The notes below the pieces were generated by a model. It saw only the letters and a program-made list of their open reading frames with translations, was not told where the DNA came from and did not search any database. A stretch of DNA of 64,000 nucleotides from Guadua angustifolia (Eukaryota; Streptophyta; Magnoliopsida; Poales; Poaceae). A program made the translations under genes and the position numbers. Positions 1-11,107 of the stretch are shown piece by piece. The stretch's first letter is position 1; each line of letters opens with the position of its first letter. Location of the stretch: NCBI GenBank assembly GCA_036346375.1, contig CM070506.1:2728001-2792000 (forward strand), given 5' to 3'.

Positions 1-895
1 ACTTTTTTAATAAAACCGATACTGATGCTTTATCATCACTTTTCAAATAGAACCCTGATGTTAGTCATTAGTATCACTTTTGTAATAAAACCGAATCTTG
101 ATGTTTTATCATTAGTATCACTCTTTTAAGACAACCGATCTTGATGCTTAATCATTAGTATCACTCTTTTTGAAAACCGATCTCGATGCTTCACCATTAG
201 TATCACTTTTTAATAAAACCGTCTCGATGCTTTATCATCACTTTTCTAATAGAACCACGATGTTAGTCATTAGTATCACTTTTTAATAAAACCGTCTTGA
301 TGTTTTATCATTACTATCACTCTTTTAAGAAACCGAAATCGATGCTTACTCATTAGTATCACTCTTTTCGTAAAACCGACTTGATGCTTAACCATTAGTA
401 TCACTTTTTAATAAAACCGACATCGATGCTTTATCATCACTTTTCTAATAGAACCACGATGTTAGTCATTAGTATCACTTTTTAATAAAACCGATCTTGA
501 TGTTTTATCATTACTATCACTCTTTTAAGAAAACCGTCTTGATGCTTACTCATTAGTATCACTCTTTTCGAAAACCGACATCGATGCTTAACCATTAGTA
601 TCACTTTTTAATAAAACCGATCTCGATGCTTTATCATCACTTTTCTAATAGAACCACGATGTTAGTCATTAGTATCACTTTTTAATAAAAGCGTCTCGAT
701 GCTTTATCATTAGTATCACTCTTTTAAGAAAACCGATCTTGATGCTTCATCATTAGTATCACTCTTTAAAGAAAACCGACTTGATGCTTCATCATTAGTA
801 TCACTCTTTTAATAAAACCGACATCGATGCTTGATCATCACTTTTCTAATAGAACAACGATGTTAGTCGTCAAGATTATCTTTTTTAATAAAACC
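1..895. repeat. Higher-order subterminal tandem array of CACTA A
   Basis: The stretch is built of roughly 40-bp monomers of the form GATGCTT-ATCATTAGTATCAC followed by TTTTAATAAAACCG. The variant monomer with TTTATCATCACTTTTC and TAATAGAACCA recurs at about 26, 226, 425, 625 and 824. Five monomers therefore form a unit of about 200 bp repeated a little over four times. Such arrays are normally the transposase-binding sites of CACTA elements; a multi-monomer period indicates recent unequal exchange or replication slippage of whole blocks. Confidence 0.85.
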
Positions 896-1374
896 GACAT
901 CGATGTAGTTTATTGCACTATTCCTTTTCAGACATCTGCAAGTTCTGAATTTTCAGCATTTCATCAAAGAGAGATAATGCCATAACTTTGTCATACATTG
1001 TTGAAATTATTAGAAATTTTGAAGAAACATATTTCAGATCTTGCAAAACTTTTCATAAAATAATTTTTGGAAAAAGTGACCTCATTCAAGAAATATGCCA
1101 AAATTCATTTCGTAGACATGATTTGTGCGTAAAGCATAGAAAAGTCAAAACTTGTTGAATTAATCTCGAATTGTACGAAAATTTCGAGAAATGAACTTTC
1201 GACTATTTACAAGCTTTCCCAACAATAATTTCGTCAAATGGAATTTTCTTTCACAAATTATGGCACAAAGTGCAGGCATAAAGAGAAATTGCATGCATTT
1301 CCATCGAAGCCTCCAAACAGCAATTAATCACCTTGGATTTACAATACTATTTTACATACATTATAATAGTCCAT
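896..1374. other. AT-rich 3' region of CACTA A, no gene seen
   Basis: Between the repeat array and the end of the transposase remnant there is AT-rich sequence without a convincing reading frame. The frame that opens at 1191 on the plus strand runs antisense to the transposase end and looks like chance. Confidence 0.5.
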
Positions 1375-4300
1375 TTATTTACAATATTGCCCTTCATGAT
1401 GATCTACTCGCATGTAATTGGCTCCATGTGTGTAAATCATCCCCGCTAAGACAAGCCCCATCGCAAATGAAGGTATCTCATCGAATTGGTTATACTCTTC
1501 TTCATCTACAACATCTTCAACTCCTACGATCCGTCTCTTGCCATGAAGAACGACGTGCAACCTTGGATTGGCGGATCGCGACGTAAAAGACTTGAGTTGC
1601 TTGCCGCAAGGACAAGCGGATCATCTTTGTGGCGAGTCTCTCGAGATCCACAATAGTAAAGCCTCTCTTGTCGACCTTCACTCCAAGTGGAAGTCGTACC
1701 CACTTACATCGAACAATGGAACTTGGTATATTCCGTAATCGAGCTCCCAAATTTCTTCGATCATCCCATAGTAGGAGTTCATTGCGGTTGGGGAGCTGTT
1801 TTGAGTGATGATCATCGAGAAAGCATTTATACTCACACCACTGCTTTTGGGCAAGTACTCTTGGCATCTTGACTCTCGATGTAAAAGGTGTAACCATTAA
1901 TATCGTACCCTGCCATATGCATACATTAAATCTTGGTCCGTCGACCAACCATTTTACATTCTCGATAAAGGAGACCTCCGCTTTTCTTTAAACCATGTGA
2001 GAATCGATCATTGTGTTCTTGTGCGATGGAAAGCTCATCCATTTGTGGATTCTCTTCCCGTAATATCAACTTATCTTTGCTTTCGATGTATGGGCGAACC
2101 TGCGCTATACGCAAGATCGTGAAATGCGCCTTGCAATACATATCAAACCTCGGACTCATTAGTTTGGACCCGCGGTTCCTTTACCAAGCAAGTCTGCCCT
2201 CATGACGAGATACAGAACACCGATTGCTTGTCTTTTACCCGGGTAGTCCACGCAAAACTCAATAACCTCTTCACCCCATAACCTTCAACAATACTACCTC
2301 GGGCTTGACCGATTCCTCACGCACGACTTTAATATACCCATGTACCTCTCGAGCGGATACATGTAGCGAGGAAAGCGGGTCCACATATCTTAATCTCTCG
2401 ACAAGGTGAACAACAAGGTGGACCATTCGTCAAAGAACGGCGGTGGAAATGCATCTCAAGGTGACACAGAGTCCGCACCACCTCCTTGTGTAAGTTGCCT
2501 AGTACATCGGGGTCAATAACTTTGCAGAGATCGCATTGAAGAAATAACACAACTTTGTGATTGCCAACTGACATCCTCTCGGGAGAATATTTCGGATTGC
2601 TGGCCCAGGAGCATTTGGGTCATCAAGACATGGCGGTCATGGGACTTCATGCCCAACAACTTCAAATCATCCATAGACACAAGCTTCTTAATGTTAGCGG
2701 AGTAGCCAGATGGAACTTTAATACTTTGGAGACATTTGCAGAGATCTTCTTTCTCCTTCTTGGGCAGGTGTAGCATGCAGCGAGGATGTCGGGCCTTTTC
2801 CATCCTCCTCCATCACTTTGCAAGTCTAGGCCCGATTCCCATGTAGGCCATGTCGCGGCGAGCATTGACACCATCTTTAGTCTTCCCGGTATGTTCAGCG
2901 AGATGCCAACCAAGTTATCGCAGACATTCTTCTCAACATGCATGACATCAATACAATCTGGGACATCTAACTCCTTCGATGACGGTAAGTCCCAGAATAT
3001 TGACCTCTTCTTCCAAATGGTCCTAGGACGAACAGATTTACGGCTCTTTCCATACTGAACATCGATATCCTCTACACGTGAATACACTTGGCTTCCACTC
3101 ATAGGCTGCAGTGCCGAACGGACTTCCCTCTTCCCATCAAATTTGTCATCCATCTTACGGTATCGATGACTTCGGGGTAGAAACCTACGGTGACCCATAT
3201 ACACAGTTTTCTTGGAATTCGGCAACCATAGACTCTCAGTCTCCTCTTCACAAATAGGACACGCTTTGGCTCCTTTCGTACTGTAACCTGCCAAATTACC
3301 AAGGGCCGGGAAATCATTTATGGTGCAAAATACCATAGCCCGTAGGGTGAAATGCTCTCTTTTGTACGCATCCCACACGACGACCCCCTCATTCCACAAT
3401 TTTACCAAATCCTCGATCAATGGTGCAAGGTACACATCAATATCATTTCCTTTGTTTGGGTCCGAGATTAGTAATGACATCATGATATACTTCCGCTTCA
3501 TGCACAGCCAAGGAGGGAGGTTGTAGATAACAAACTGAACTGGCCAGGTGCTATGACGACTGCTTATGTTACCAAACGGATTCATTCCGTCGGTACTCAA
3601 CCCAAATCTTATGTTCCTCATTTCGGCACCAAACTCCTCATATTTCCAATCGATGTTTCTCCATTGAGCCGAATCGGCGAGGTGTCTCGACTTGCCATCT
3701 TCCTTCGAGACTCGTAATGCCAACGCAACAATTTTGCCTCTCTCGGATTTGCAAACAACCGCTCCAGACGGGGAATGATGGGCAAGTACCACAATACCTT
3801 GGCCGGTGCACCTTTAGTGATGACCTCTTCACCGTCGTTGCCCGGCTCTTCGCTTCTTGTCGTTACGCTTCTCCTTTTGTTTGTCTGGGGCACACGCAAA
3901 GCGGACAAACGTCAGACTTCGATGTGCGTTCACGGTACAAGATGCAATCATTCGGACATGCATGTATCCTTTGTATTTCCATTTCCATGGGACATAGTAG
4001 CTTCTTCGCTTCATAAATGCTTGTTGGCAACTCGTTTCCCTCGGAAGCGAGATCCGATAGAAGAACTAGTAGTGCATTGAAACTTGTATCCATCCAGCGG
4101 TGTTTTGCCTTGATTCGAACAATGCAAGGACCGAACCCAACTTTGGTGTATTCCGCTTTGCAACTTTGTGAACAGCGGTTTGGCATAAATCTTCTATCAA
4201 GCTTTTAAACTTTTCAAACTCTCTTTCCGTGTAATTACCCTCCACATCCCGCAACATTTGCTCCAAATTATCCTCCTCAAACATATCGGTCGCAACTCGT

Positions 4301-4589
4301 CATCCGGTTCCACCGTATCTTCGTTGCATATCGGAGTGGTACTACCGCCTCCCGTGATGGATCCAACATGTGTAATTCCTCACGAAGCCACGTCGAATCG
4401 GTGGTCCTCAATTTAAGATGAGTTGTTAAATCTCCTCGATTGGTGCAATCAATGCAAGGACAATATATGAAGTTTACACCCTCCTCACCATGTAGATCTT
4501 ACGCAATTTTTTGAACTCCTTAACACCCTCTGAAATTCAGCACTCACACGGCTTTTACGATACATCCATTCCTCACGGTCCATCTGCAA
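1375..4589 (-). pseudogene. TNP2-type CACTA transposase, degenerate (element A)
   Basis: Reading from 4589 down: a start with MDREEWMYRK, a cysteine pair in a stretch like CPCIDC (about 4455), an acidic segment (4284-4066), the conserved transposase core between 3908 and 2662 with LPPWLCMKRKYIMMSLLI-like and GNDIDVYLAPLIEDL segments (about 3520-3400), a DUF4218-like part (2574-2329, VIDPDVLGNLHKE), and a DUF4216-like part (about 2160-1600, CKWVRLPLGVKVDK, QVFYV). These are the Transposase_21/TNP2 protein and its usual C-terminal domains. It would cut and re-join element ends in the nucleus. The segments lie in different frames, with stops between them, so no full protein can be made. The same family arrangement is present in elements E and F. 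Confidence 0.88.
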
Positions 4590-5589
4590 TTAAATTTCGC
4601 ACAATAAATTAAGGAAAAAGCTGGAGCGACAACTAGCTATAGCTATTTTAAATATTGAGACATCATTTCAATTAATATTACCTTTGCAAAATAGTGGACG
4701 AGGTTCCAAGATATATAAATGTACTCACGATCGATACCTAGCTTCTTCCCTGGTTTAAAGCTTCCGCCAATTCCCTACATAAGAGACATAAATTTTAACA
4801 TCAACAACGATATCAAATAATCTAATTATATAGCTAGTGCGAGAGCTTGCAAATCTTTCTACTACAACGAAACAAATCAAGGGTACCAACGATGACTCCT
4901 AATCTCTACATAGGTTAGGTCCTAATCCCATTCGAGGATATATGGTTAGGGCAAGTTCTAAGCCGTTGTACAACTCGAGAGAAAATTTGGCTGACATCTC
5001 TCATTGTTCTCCGGATACGTCTCGACAATAGGTCAAGAGGGTGTGTATCAGGAGAACACCGAGAGAAACGCTACAAATCTACTCTGAAGTTGTACAACAT
5101 GCTTACCAGAACTTGCTCGAACCATATATCCTCGAATGTCCAAAAACGTGGACAATTCGAGATCGCTAAGCTTATAAATATGCCCTTTCGTTCAAGCATA
5201 TTTATAAATAAGCACCCTCGAGCAGGAGGCGAGGTTTCGCCGCCTAAACTCTAATAACAGATTACCACATGATAGCAATAATAATTCCATATATATAAGC
5301 AGGAGATCGCACTACAAAAATTAAATAGATATCGCTTGTCAAATAAAGAGTGTGAAATCAAAGCACGTACACAATTCAAATGCAACCTAAACTTTATTGA
5401 CGACATATTGAAATTACCAGAGCAAAATTGAAGGGGTTTAAAGAATTGCTGCTCACATTTTGAAGAAAACCGCAATAGAGAGCAAAAAGAGGGGAATCTC
5501 CTCAAGATAGGGTTTCAATTTTGCCCTCTTAATACCCACCCATGAGGACTTCAAATTTTCTCACCCAACTATTGCTTCCAACCACACAA
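4590..5589. other. 5' leader/intron of CACTA A with a foldback
   Basis: This kilobase upstream of the transposase start holds no convincing coding frame. It contains a long imperfect hairpin (4929-5138). The outer part probably corresponds to the untranslated first exon and intron common in CACTA transposase genes. Confidence 0.5.
4929..5138. repeat. Near full-length foldback (hairpin), about 210 bp
   Basis: The left arm starts CATTCGAGGATATATGGTT and the right arm ends with the reverse complement of the same 19 bases. The pairing continues inward through GCAAGTTCT, GTTGTACAAC, ATTTG and TCTC..TGTTCTCC..GATAC with small mismatches. Almost the whole 210 bp can fold back, leaving a small loop near 5030. 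It may be a foldback MITE inserted in the CACTA leader or a locally formed inverted duplication. I see no clear target duplication. Confidence 0.75.
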
Positions 5590-6149
5590 TATGAGCTATT
5601 TTCTCGGGTGGCGGCGGAGAAATCTCCTCTGGAGCAAAAACAGAGAAGAGTTCAGTGCGAGTGGTATATATAACCTAGCGAGGCACATCGAGTCGGTTCT
5701 TTTCAAAAGCGTCTTGATGGAAGCACGAGCACATCGAATCGGTTCTTTTCAACAAGTGATAGTGATGTGCTTTCGTCATCACTATCGCTTCTATAAAAAG
5801 AATGATAGTGATAACCATGTGCACATCGAATCGGTTCTCTACTAAAAGTGATCTTGATGTGCGCGGTCATCGAATCGGTTCTTTTCATAGAAGTGATAGT
5901 GATGATCACATGCACATCACTATCACTTTATGAAAAGAACCGATAGTGATGATCTTGCACATCACTATCACTTTTAGTAGAGAACCGATTCGGATGTTCA
6001 GTGCTACATCACAATCACTTATAATCTCGTAACCGACATCTTGATTATTACTAACACCTCTCCGAAGTTACTTATCACAATCGTTTTTTTCGGAAAACTT
6101 AAGAACCGATATAGATACAGTGATAGTGATGTGTCGTTCTGTAGTAGTG

Positions 6150-7155
6150 TCCCTTTAACCCGGTGAAGCACCCAAACACCGATTTTCAATTATTTGAAAT
6201 TAGCAAACTATAGAGATAATTAGCAAAATTTAAAACTTTCAAATTTATTTTCTATACTTTTGACTATTCATGATGCTTGCAATATATGTGCCATTACTAT
6301 TAATGAAACTTGTAAAAACACCATAACTTTTGATTTCGTACCTTCGATTTTAGTGTTCTTGTGCTTTAGGAATCATCACACGATGAGCTCTCCGATTATA
6401 TTCTTTTGGGCGCCAATTTTAGTTTGCAAATCTGAAATCCGAGTACTTTTGTTAAAATGGCCATAACTTTTGACTCGTAACTCCAATCGTATGCGTTCTT
6501 GATTCGTTTGAAAGACAACGAAAAGTAGCACCGAATTTCATAATCGTGCCAAAATCGGATGGTCGATCGATGGATTGTCTTGCGAGTGCATCTTGTGCAA
6601 TGAAATTCTAAAAAAAAACGTCGTTTAGGGTCTCAAAATGGCCTCCGAAATTTTGAATCTGTTTTATTCGTTCTTTTCATTTATTGTAAATAGAATATTA
6701 GTTCCAATTATTTAAATTGTAATATTATTTAATTTCAATTCTTTCAAATTAGAAGGTAGGAGAAGTAATTAGCAATATTTAAAATTTTCTATTTTCTATT
6801 ATTTGTGGCGGTTTCAAATTAAAACCGCTATAGATAATATTATCAGTGGCGGTTTTAGCCAAAAACCGCCACTGATACTCACATATTCAGTGGCGGTTTT
6901 AGCCAAAAACCGCCAGTGATACTCATATTATTAGTGACGATTTTTGGCTAAAATCACCATAGATATATTTGTGACGGTTCCAAAGAAAAACCAGCACTGA
7001 TAACGAATTATTTGTGACGGTTCCGAATAAAAACCACCATAAATAGTCTTTTCGCTATTTTGAACTTTAAAACCGCCACTGATAAGTATATTTGTGACGG
7101 TTCTAAAAAAACCGCCACAAATAGAACATCACCTATGTGCTGTTTTATGGTAGTG
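6150..7155. mobile_element. CACTA transposon B, terminal fragment
   Basis: The right border on the minus strand reads CACTACCATAAAACAGCACA from 7155 inward. It is followed by subterminal repeats (about 6830-7130) alternating GGCGGTTTTAGCCAAAAACC, GTGACGGTTC and their complements. The motif differs from that of element A, so it is a separate family. Element A is inserted in B at 6149/6150. The terminus of B lies directly in the last subtilase exon and cuts that gene off. The other end is outside the window. Confidence 0.8.
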
Positions 7156-7451
7156 GATGTTGGTTACGGTGCGCACAACGGTCTCAGATTTCTTCAGATT
7201 AGGAATGGCGATCGATGGGAGGTTCAGGTCAGGTAAAGATGCTTTAGGAGTTGTGCAGCTGCCGTTTGAACCTAATCCTCCCATGCAGTTGAAGAAGTTG
7301 AGGTAAGCCGATGCACTTATGTCGTATATGAGGCCTGGATCAGCTGCCTTGATTGGATTCACAGACCGTGCTCCGTAGTCAAAAGGATCAGCAATCCTTG
7401 TGAGATATCCATCTGCTTGTATTGGGATCCCATTATTGTCAGTGGTAAGAG
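7156..7451 (-). pseudogene. Subtilase C-terminal exon, truncated by CACTA B
   Basis: After a CTTGCAG acceptor the exon reads LTTDNNGIPIQADGYL, PFDYGARSVNPIKAADPGLI and NLPSIAIPNLKKSETVVRTV, that is, the end of the S8 domain and the start of the Fn3-like domain. It breaks off after VRTVTNI, where the CACTA B terminus begins (7155). The remaining Fn3-like part (normally about 80 residues) is absent from the window. Confidence 0.9.
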
Positions 7452-7621
7452 CTGCAAGCAAGACAGTTTTGAAACTTCAATCAGTTACATTCTCGTTCTT
7501 AATATTGGTGCAACAATCTCAATTATGTGTACAACAGGCAAGGTTAAGGGGCCGCTTGGAACTTGAATTTCGAAGGAAATAGAATAGTTCCCCAAGAGAG
7601 GCCCGATTAACTAATTGTTAC

Positions 7622-7820
7622 CTGTTGTCATGAGTGCAGATTTCAGGGCTGCAGGTGACCAGTCGGGATGTAGGGACTTGAGCAAGGCGACAATCCCGGA
7701 TACATGAGGGCAAGACATGGATGTTCCAGACAAAAAATGGCAGAAAGCACCTAGACTTTTGTAAGCAGGGAGTTGTGGTGCATCAGCTAAAATGGAAACC
7801 CCAGTTGCAGCGATATCAGG
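7622..7820 (-). pseudogene. Subtilase exon with catalytic Ser
   Basis: The 199-nt exon starts [13 protein letters not shown], continues through [19 protein letters not shown], then [16 protein letters not shown]. The Ser of GTSMSCPH is the S8 nucleophile and is intact. The acceptor is AACAG at 7821-7823 and the donor GTAACA at 7621. The frame is fully open, so on its own this exon looks undamaged. Confidence 0.92.
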
Positions 7821-8161
7821 CTGTTAATTTCAGAGTACAACATATATGTTAGCGCTCCAATTAATTACTACCTCCATGTCAAAATATAAATCGTTCTAGG
7901 ATCCATGTTGGTGCAAACATTTTTAGGTTTGGCCATTGATATATAAAGAATTACCTAGATTGACGGAATAAAATCGATGTCATTAAATCCATCACGAAAT
8001 ATACTTTCGTAATATATAAGTATTTTTATTTAAAAATATGTTTTGAAAGTATATTTTATGAAAGATCTTGTTGCATAAATTTCATTTCGTCAATCTAGGA
8101 AATTCTGTCCAATAGCAGAAGAACAGCACAAAGGACATGGAATGTATAGAATGAAATTATT
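7821..8161 (-). other. Subtilase intron with a small inverted-repeat element
   Basis: Intron sequence between the Ser exon and the CACTA C insertion. It carries CCTAGATTGACGGAAT (7954-7969) and its near-perfect complement (8084-8099, 15 of 16 bases), enclosing AT-rich sequence, which is probably a small MITE. A Stowaway-like start (CTACCTCCATGTCAAAATAT) lies at about 7869. Confidence 0.55.
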
Positions 8162-10170
8162 CACTACAGGAATCCATACTATTTTCGTCGGCCCAAACTA
8201 TGTTCGTCGGCCAGAATTAGACCGACGTAAATAACGGATTACTTTCGTCGGTCAGAAAGAACCGACAAAATTACACTTATTTTCGTCGGTATTATTGAGA
8301 AGGCCGACGAAAATAACGAGTCCTCGTGCGTCCGGGGAATTCGAAATTTTCTTCGACTAATTTCGTCGGTCCAAACCATCGAAAATACTACATCAGCTAT
8401 TTTCGTCGGCCCAAACCGATGAAAATAGACGAAAATAAGGTACGTGGTAGCTTTACATTTTCGTCGGCTAACACTGGCCGACGAAAATGATTCCAGACCC
8501 CAAATAACCCAGCTGGCCCAAATAGCCTCAGCCTCGATCGATAGAAATCCCCACAGGTCTCCGCTCCACGCCGCGCCGCCGCCGCCGCCCGTCCCACGCA
8601 GCGCCGCCGCCCGTCCCCTCTCATTTCGTTTCCTTCGCGAACCATGATTTGCTGAGTCGAGACGGCGGCTCGGTGAGGCTGTCCTAGATCTGGTCTTGCG
8701 TTTGATCCGTCCGTGCTGGGATCTGGATCTTGGTTCTTGGGTGGGCGGAATGGAGGTCTTCGGCCCCGTCACGCCCAGCCAGGTTTTTACAGCTCCGCTT
8801 GTCAATTCTTCGTTTCGTTGGTTTCTGTGTGGTCAGAGTGAAATCTAGGGGGTTTAGCTGGTTGGTTCCTTGATTTAATTTGTCTCGGGGGGAGTTGCTG
8901 TGTAATCGCCGTTTGGATTCCTACCGAGCAAATTTGGCGAGAAAACGTAGCAGAGTTCATGTAAATGGATGTGCTAGCTCTCAACAGCAGCGGAGTGCTG
9001 CTGTATGTTGATTATTGAGCAACGTGTTTACGGTTTTAATGCCATGGTTTAAGGTAGTTCCAGGATGCGGGGAAGAAATTGAATTCAGTGCCTGCCTACT
9101 ACGTTGTGCCTGTCACATGAGTCCTTACCTAACGAGTTTGGTGGGCTTTTGTTCCCCCGGAGGTGTCTTGGCTTTCAAGTTCTTTAGTTTCACATAACAC
9201 ATGAGATCGAAGCAGAAAATATCGTTGTACAGTTAAAGTTTTGAATGGGGTCAAGGTCATTGCTTGCTAGAATTTGATGTCTCTGATCTGTTTGTCACCA
9301 TGGTTGGCATGTCAGCTTGATCTTCGAAGAAAATTGATTAAAATTTCGAATCAAGATTTGTAGATTTGAGCTGTGATATGAAAAGAAAGATATGAAAAGA
9401 AAAGAAGTTTCTTCTGCTGAAAGCCATTATAAACAAACAGCAAACAATCATGCTCAATCCATTTGGCTGGGATATAGCACTAGATCTTTCTTTCCCTGAA
9501 GAAAATATGGAGAAACGAAAAACTGGGGAGTTGAATGTGTGTGTGACTACTGCCTCAATGCAAAAAACCAATGTTGAGTTAATTTTCCTAATTTGATGAT
9601 TTTTGATGAACTAACTGCTACCCAAGCTCATTGTGTGATCTTGGCATGGACTTATGTAACTAGATATTTTCCTTTCTTGCAGGTGTCATTTTTGCTTGGT
9701 CTTTTCCCTGTCCTCATTGCATGGATCTATTCTGAAATCCTGGAATACAGGAAATCTTTATCCCATGGGAAAGTGTAAGATTTCTTTTGCACAAACTCTA
9801 GTTTTACTTAGCTTTAGGAACTTGGATGAGATCTGAGTTAGTATTGTATAGTATATGTTCAGCACCAACTGGATACCGCTATTTCAAATAATTCAAGCCT
9901 GTAACCATACTTTTCAGGTTTAGATGTGGCAGTGGTTATTTCATGAACAAGTTGAAAACCCAGTATCCTAACTTCCCCCATTCATGAACAATTTTCTGCT
10001 TGAAAATCGTGCTGTACTGAGAGCCATGTAAGTGAATTAATTGCATTCATTCTAGGCCATCTGGTTTATTTTTACATTTGTGACTGGACAAACATATTTC
10101 CAGAAAGCAAGAAGGTAACTATGTTGCTCCTTTTTCTTACCCTTGACACTCTCAACGATGTATTATGCAG

Positions 10171-10301
10171 CGAGCCGGGCAACGCCCGGTTGATGAGCGA
10201 GGGCGAGACTCGCCTCGCTGGCCAGCGTTCGAGCGCAGCTGCGCGCAACGCTGGCTCGCGCGCACAGTAGTGGCCTCCTCTACTGTTTCTCCGTAAAAAA
10301 A
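10171..10301 (+). mobile_element. SINE-like retroposon with 17-bp target duplication
   Basis: A 131-bp GC-rich insert ending in an A run is flanked by perfect 17-bp copies of AACGATGTATTATGCAG at 10154-10170 and 10302-10318. A GTTCGAG core near 10227 resembles a pol III B box, and GATGAGCGAGGG near 10192 a weak A box. Poly(A) tail plus long target duplication mark target-primed retroposition. I do not recognise the family. It lies in an intron of the captured RWA fragment. Confidence 0.8.
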
Positions 10302-10487
10302 AACGATGTATTATGCAGTCGATGTAAACTGCAATATGCATTGTTTGGCTAAACTGTAATCATAGCACGCCCCCCATCTTTGAGAATCATCCCTGTTGCT
10401 TCTGGTTTCATGATCTCCCATGACTTGTTTCCTCATTATTCTTTCAGCAATCAATACCTGCAAGTTCTAGTGATTTTTCTGGCCTAG

Positions 10488-10700
10488 CTTCCGTTTAGGC
10501 TTATCACCAAAATAAGCTAGTTAGCCATGACCAAACAGGTGACATTTATAGGCTTATCTGACAAGCTTATGTTTTCCATCATGCATAGATAAGCTGTAGC
10601 CAAAGGACGGTGGCTTATAGGCTTTCATCGGTTTATAAGTTGAATCTACCCTGTAATAAGCTACAATTTAGGAATAAACTCAGCTAGGCTAAACAACCCC
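10488..10700. mobile_element. Probable MITE in captured RWA intron
   Basis: Left CTTCCGTTTAGGC and right complement GGGGTTGTTTAGCC form imperfect inverted repeats about 210 bp apart. Inside, AAGCT/AGCTT-rich stretches (ATAAGCTAG, GACAAGCTTATG, GATAAGCTGTAG) recur, as in hAT- or Tourist-derived MITEs of grasses. No clear target duplication. Confidence 0.4.
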
Positions 10701-11013
10701 TATATGCTCTTCATGTTTACTGTTCTCTTTTACTTGTAGTTGTATGGTAATCTTTGTCTTGTTTTTGACAGAGCTACAACCGCGATCTGTTTCTGTTTCT
10801 GTACATTCTTCTGTTTCTGTACATTCTTCTCATCATAGCATCAGCACTAACTTCACTTAAGAAGCACCATGAAAAAGTAAAGACAAAGGACCATATTAAT
10901 GGATTATTTGGTATTATGTTCAATATCTTAGCCAGTTTGGCGATATATATCAGGAGGATTATTTTATCAATTATTTGAAATCTGATATTCGGATGGAATG
11001 ATAATGTCATCGT

Positions 11014-11107
11014 TTGGCGTGCTCCACTTATCCACTGTATGATCCCCACCATCATTTCGATTGGCGTGCTCCACTTATCCACTGTATGATCCCCACCATC
11101 ATTTCGA
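11014..11107. repeat. 47-bp tandem duplication inside CACTA C
   Basis: A 47-bp unit beginning TTGGCGTGCTCCACTTATCC occurs twice head to tail (11014-11060, 11061-11107) with no visible difference over the main part. Confidence 0.9.

Larger units (their letters stand above)
1..6149 (-). mobile_element. CACTA (En/Spm) transposon A, left end outside window
   Basis: The right border reads, on the minus strand, CACTACTACAGAACGACAC from 6149 inward, a typical CACTA terminus. Inside it lies a subterminal array (about 5590-6149) built on a motif like CATCACTATCACTTTT plus GAACCGAT, then a leader/intron stretch, a decayed TNP2 transposase on the minus strand (1375-4589), and a second repeat array (1-895). 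The transposase 5' end points to 6149, so this is the 5' terminus and the 3' terminus lies left of the window. Element A sits inside another CACTA (B), whose terminus is at 7155. The 3-bp target duplication cannot be checked because one end is missing. Confidence 0.85.
8750..10876 (+). pseudogene. RWA: Captured RWA (CAS1-domain wall O-acetyltransferase) gene fragment
   Basis: RWA proteins are Golgi multi-pass membrane proteins needed for O-acetylation of xylan and other wall polysaccharides. Exon remnants are readable on the plus strand: exon 1 at 8750-8782 (MEVFGPVTPSQ), exon 2 at 9683-9774 ([20 protein letters not shown] then [10 protein letters not shown]), a partial exon at about 9984-10027 (FLLENRAVLRA), one at about 10056-10114 (VYFYICDWTNIFPESKK) and one at 10772-10876 (SYNRDLFLFLYILL, SALTSLKKHHEK). 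Each ends at a GT donor. A GC-rich 5' UTR-like stretch (about 8490-8749) precedes exon 1. The later exons, with most membrane helices, are missing. The last exon has an in-frame 18-bp duplication (FLYILL twice). It is a transduplicate, not a working gene. Confidence 0.88.

Noticed and set aside
1..900. CRISPR-like array
   Set aside because: Repeats are contiguous without unique spacers and lie in a plant transposon; they are subterminal transposase-type repeats.
1191..1586. 131-codon plus-strand ORF
   Set aside because: It runs antisense to the transposase 3' end of CACTA A, has no recognisable domain and is explained by the minus-strand remnant.
8239..8805. 188-codon minus-strand ORF
   Set aside because: It is antisense to the captured RWA 5' UTR and exon 1 and to CACTA subterminal repeats; composition is repeat-driven.
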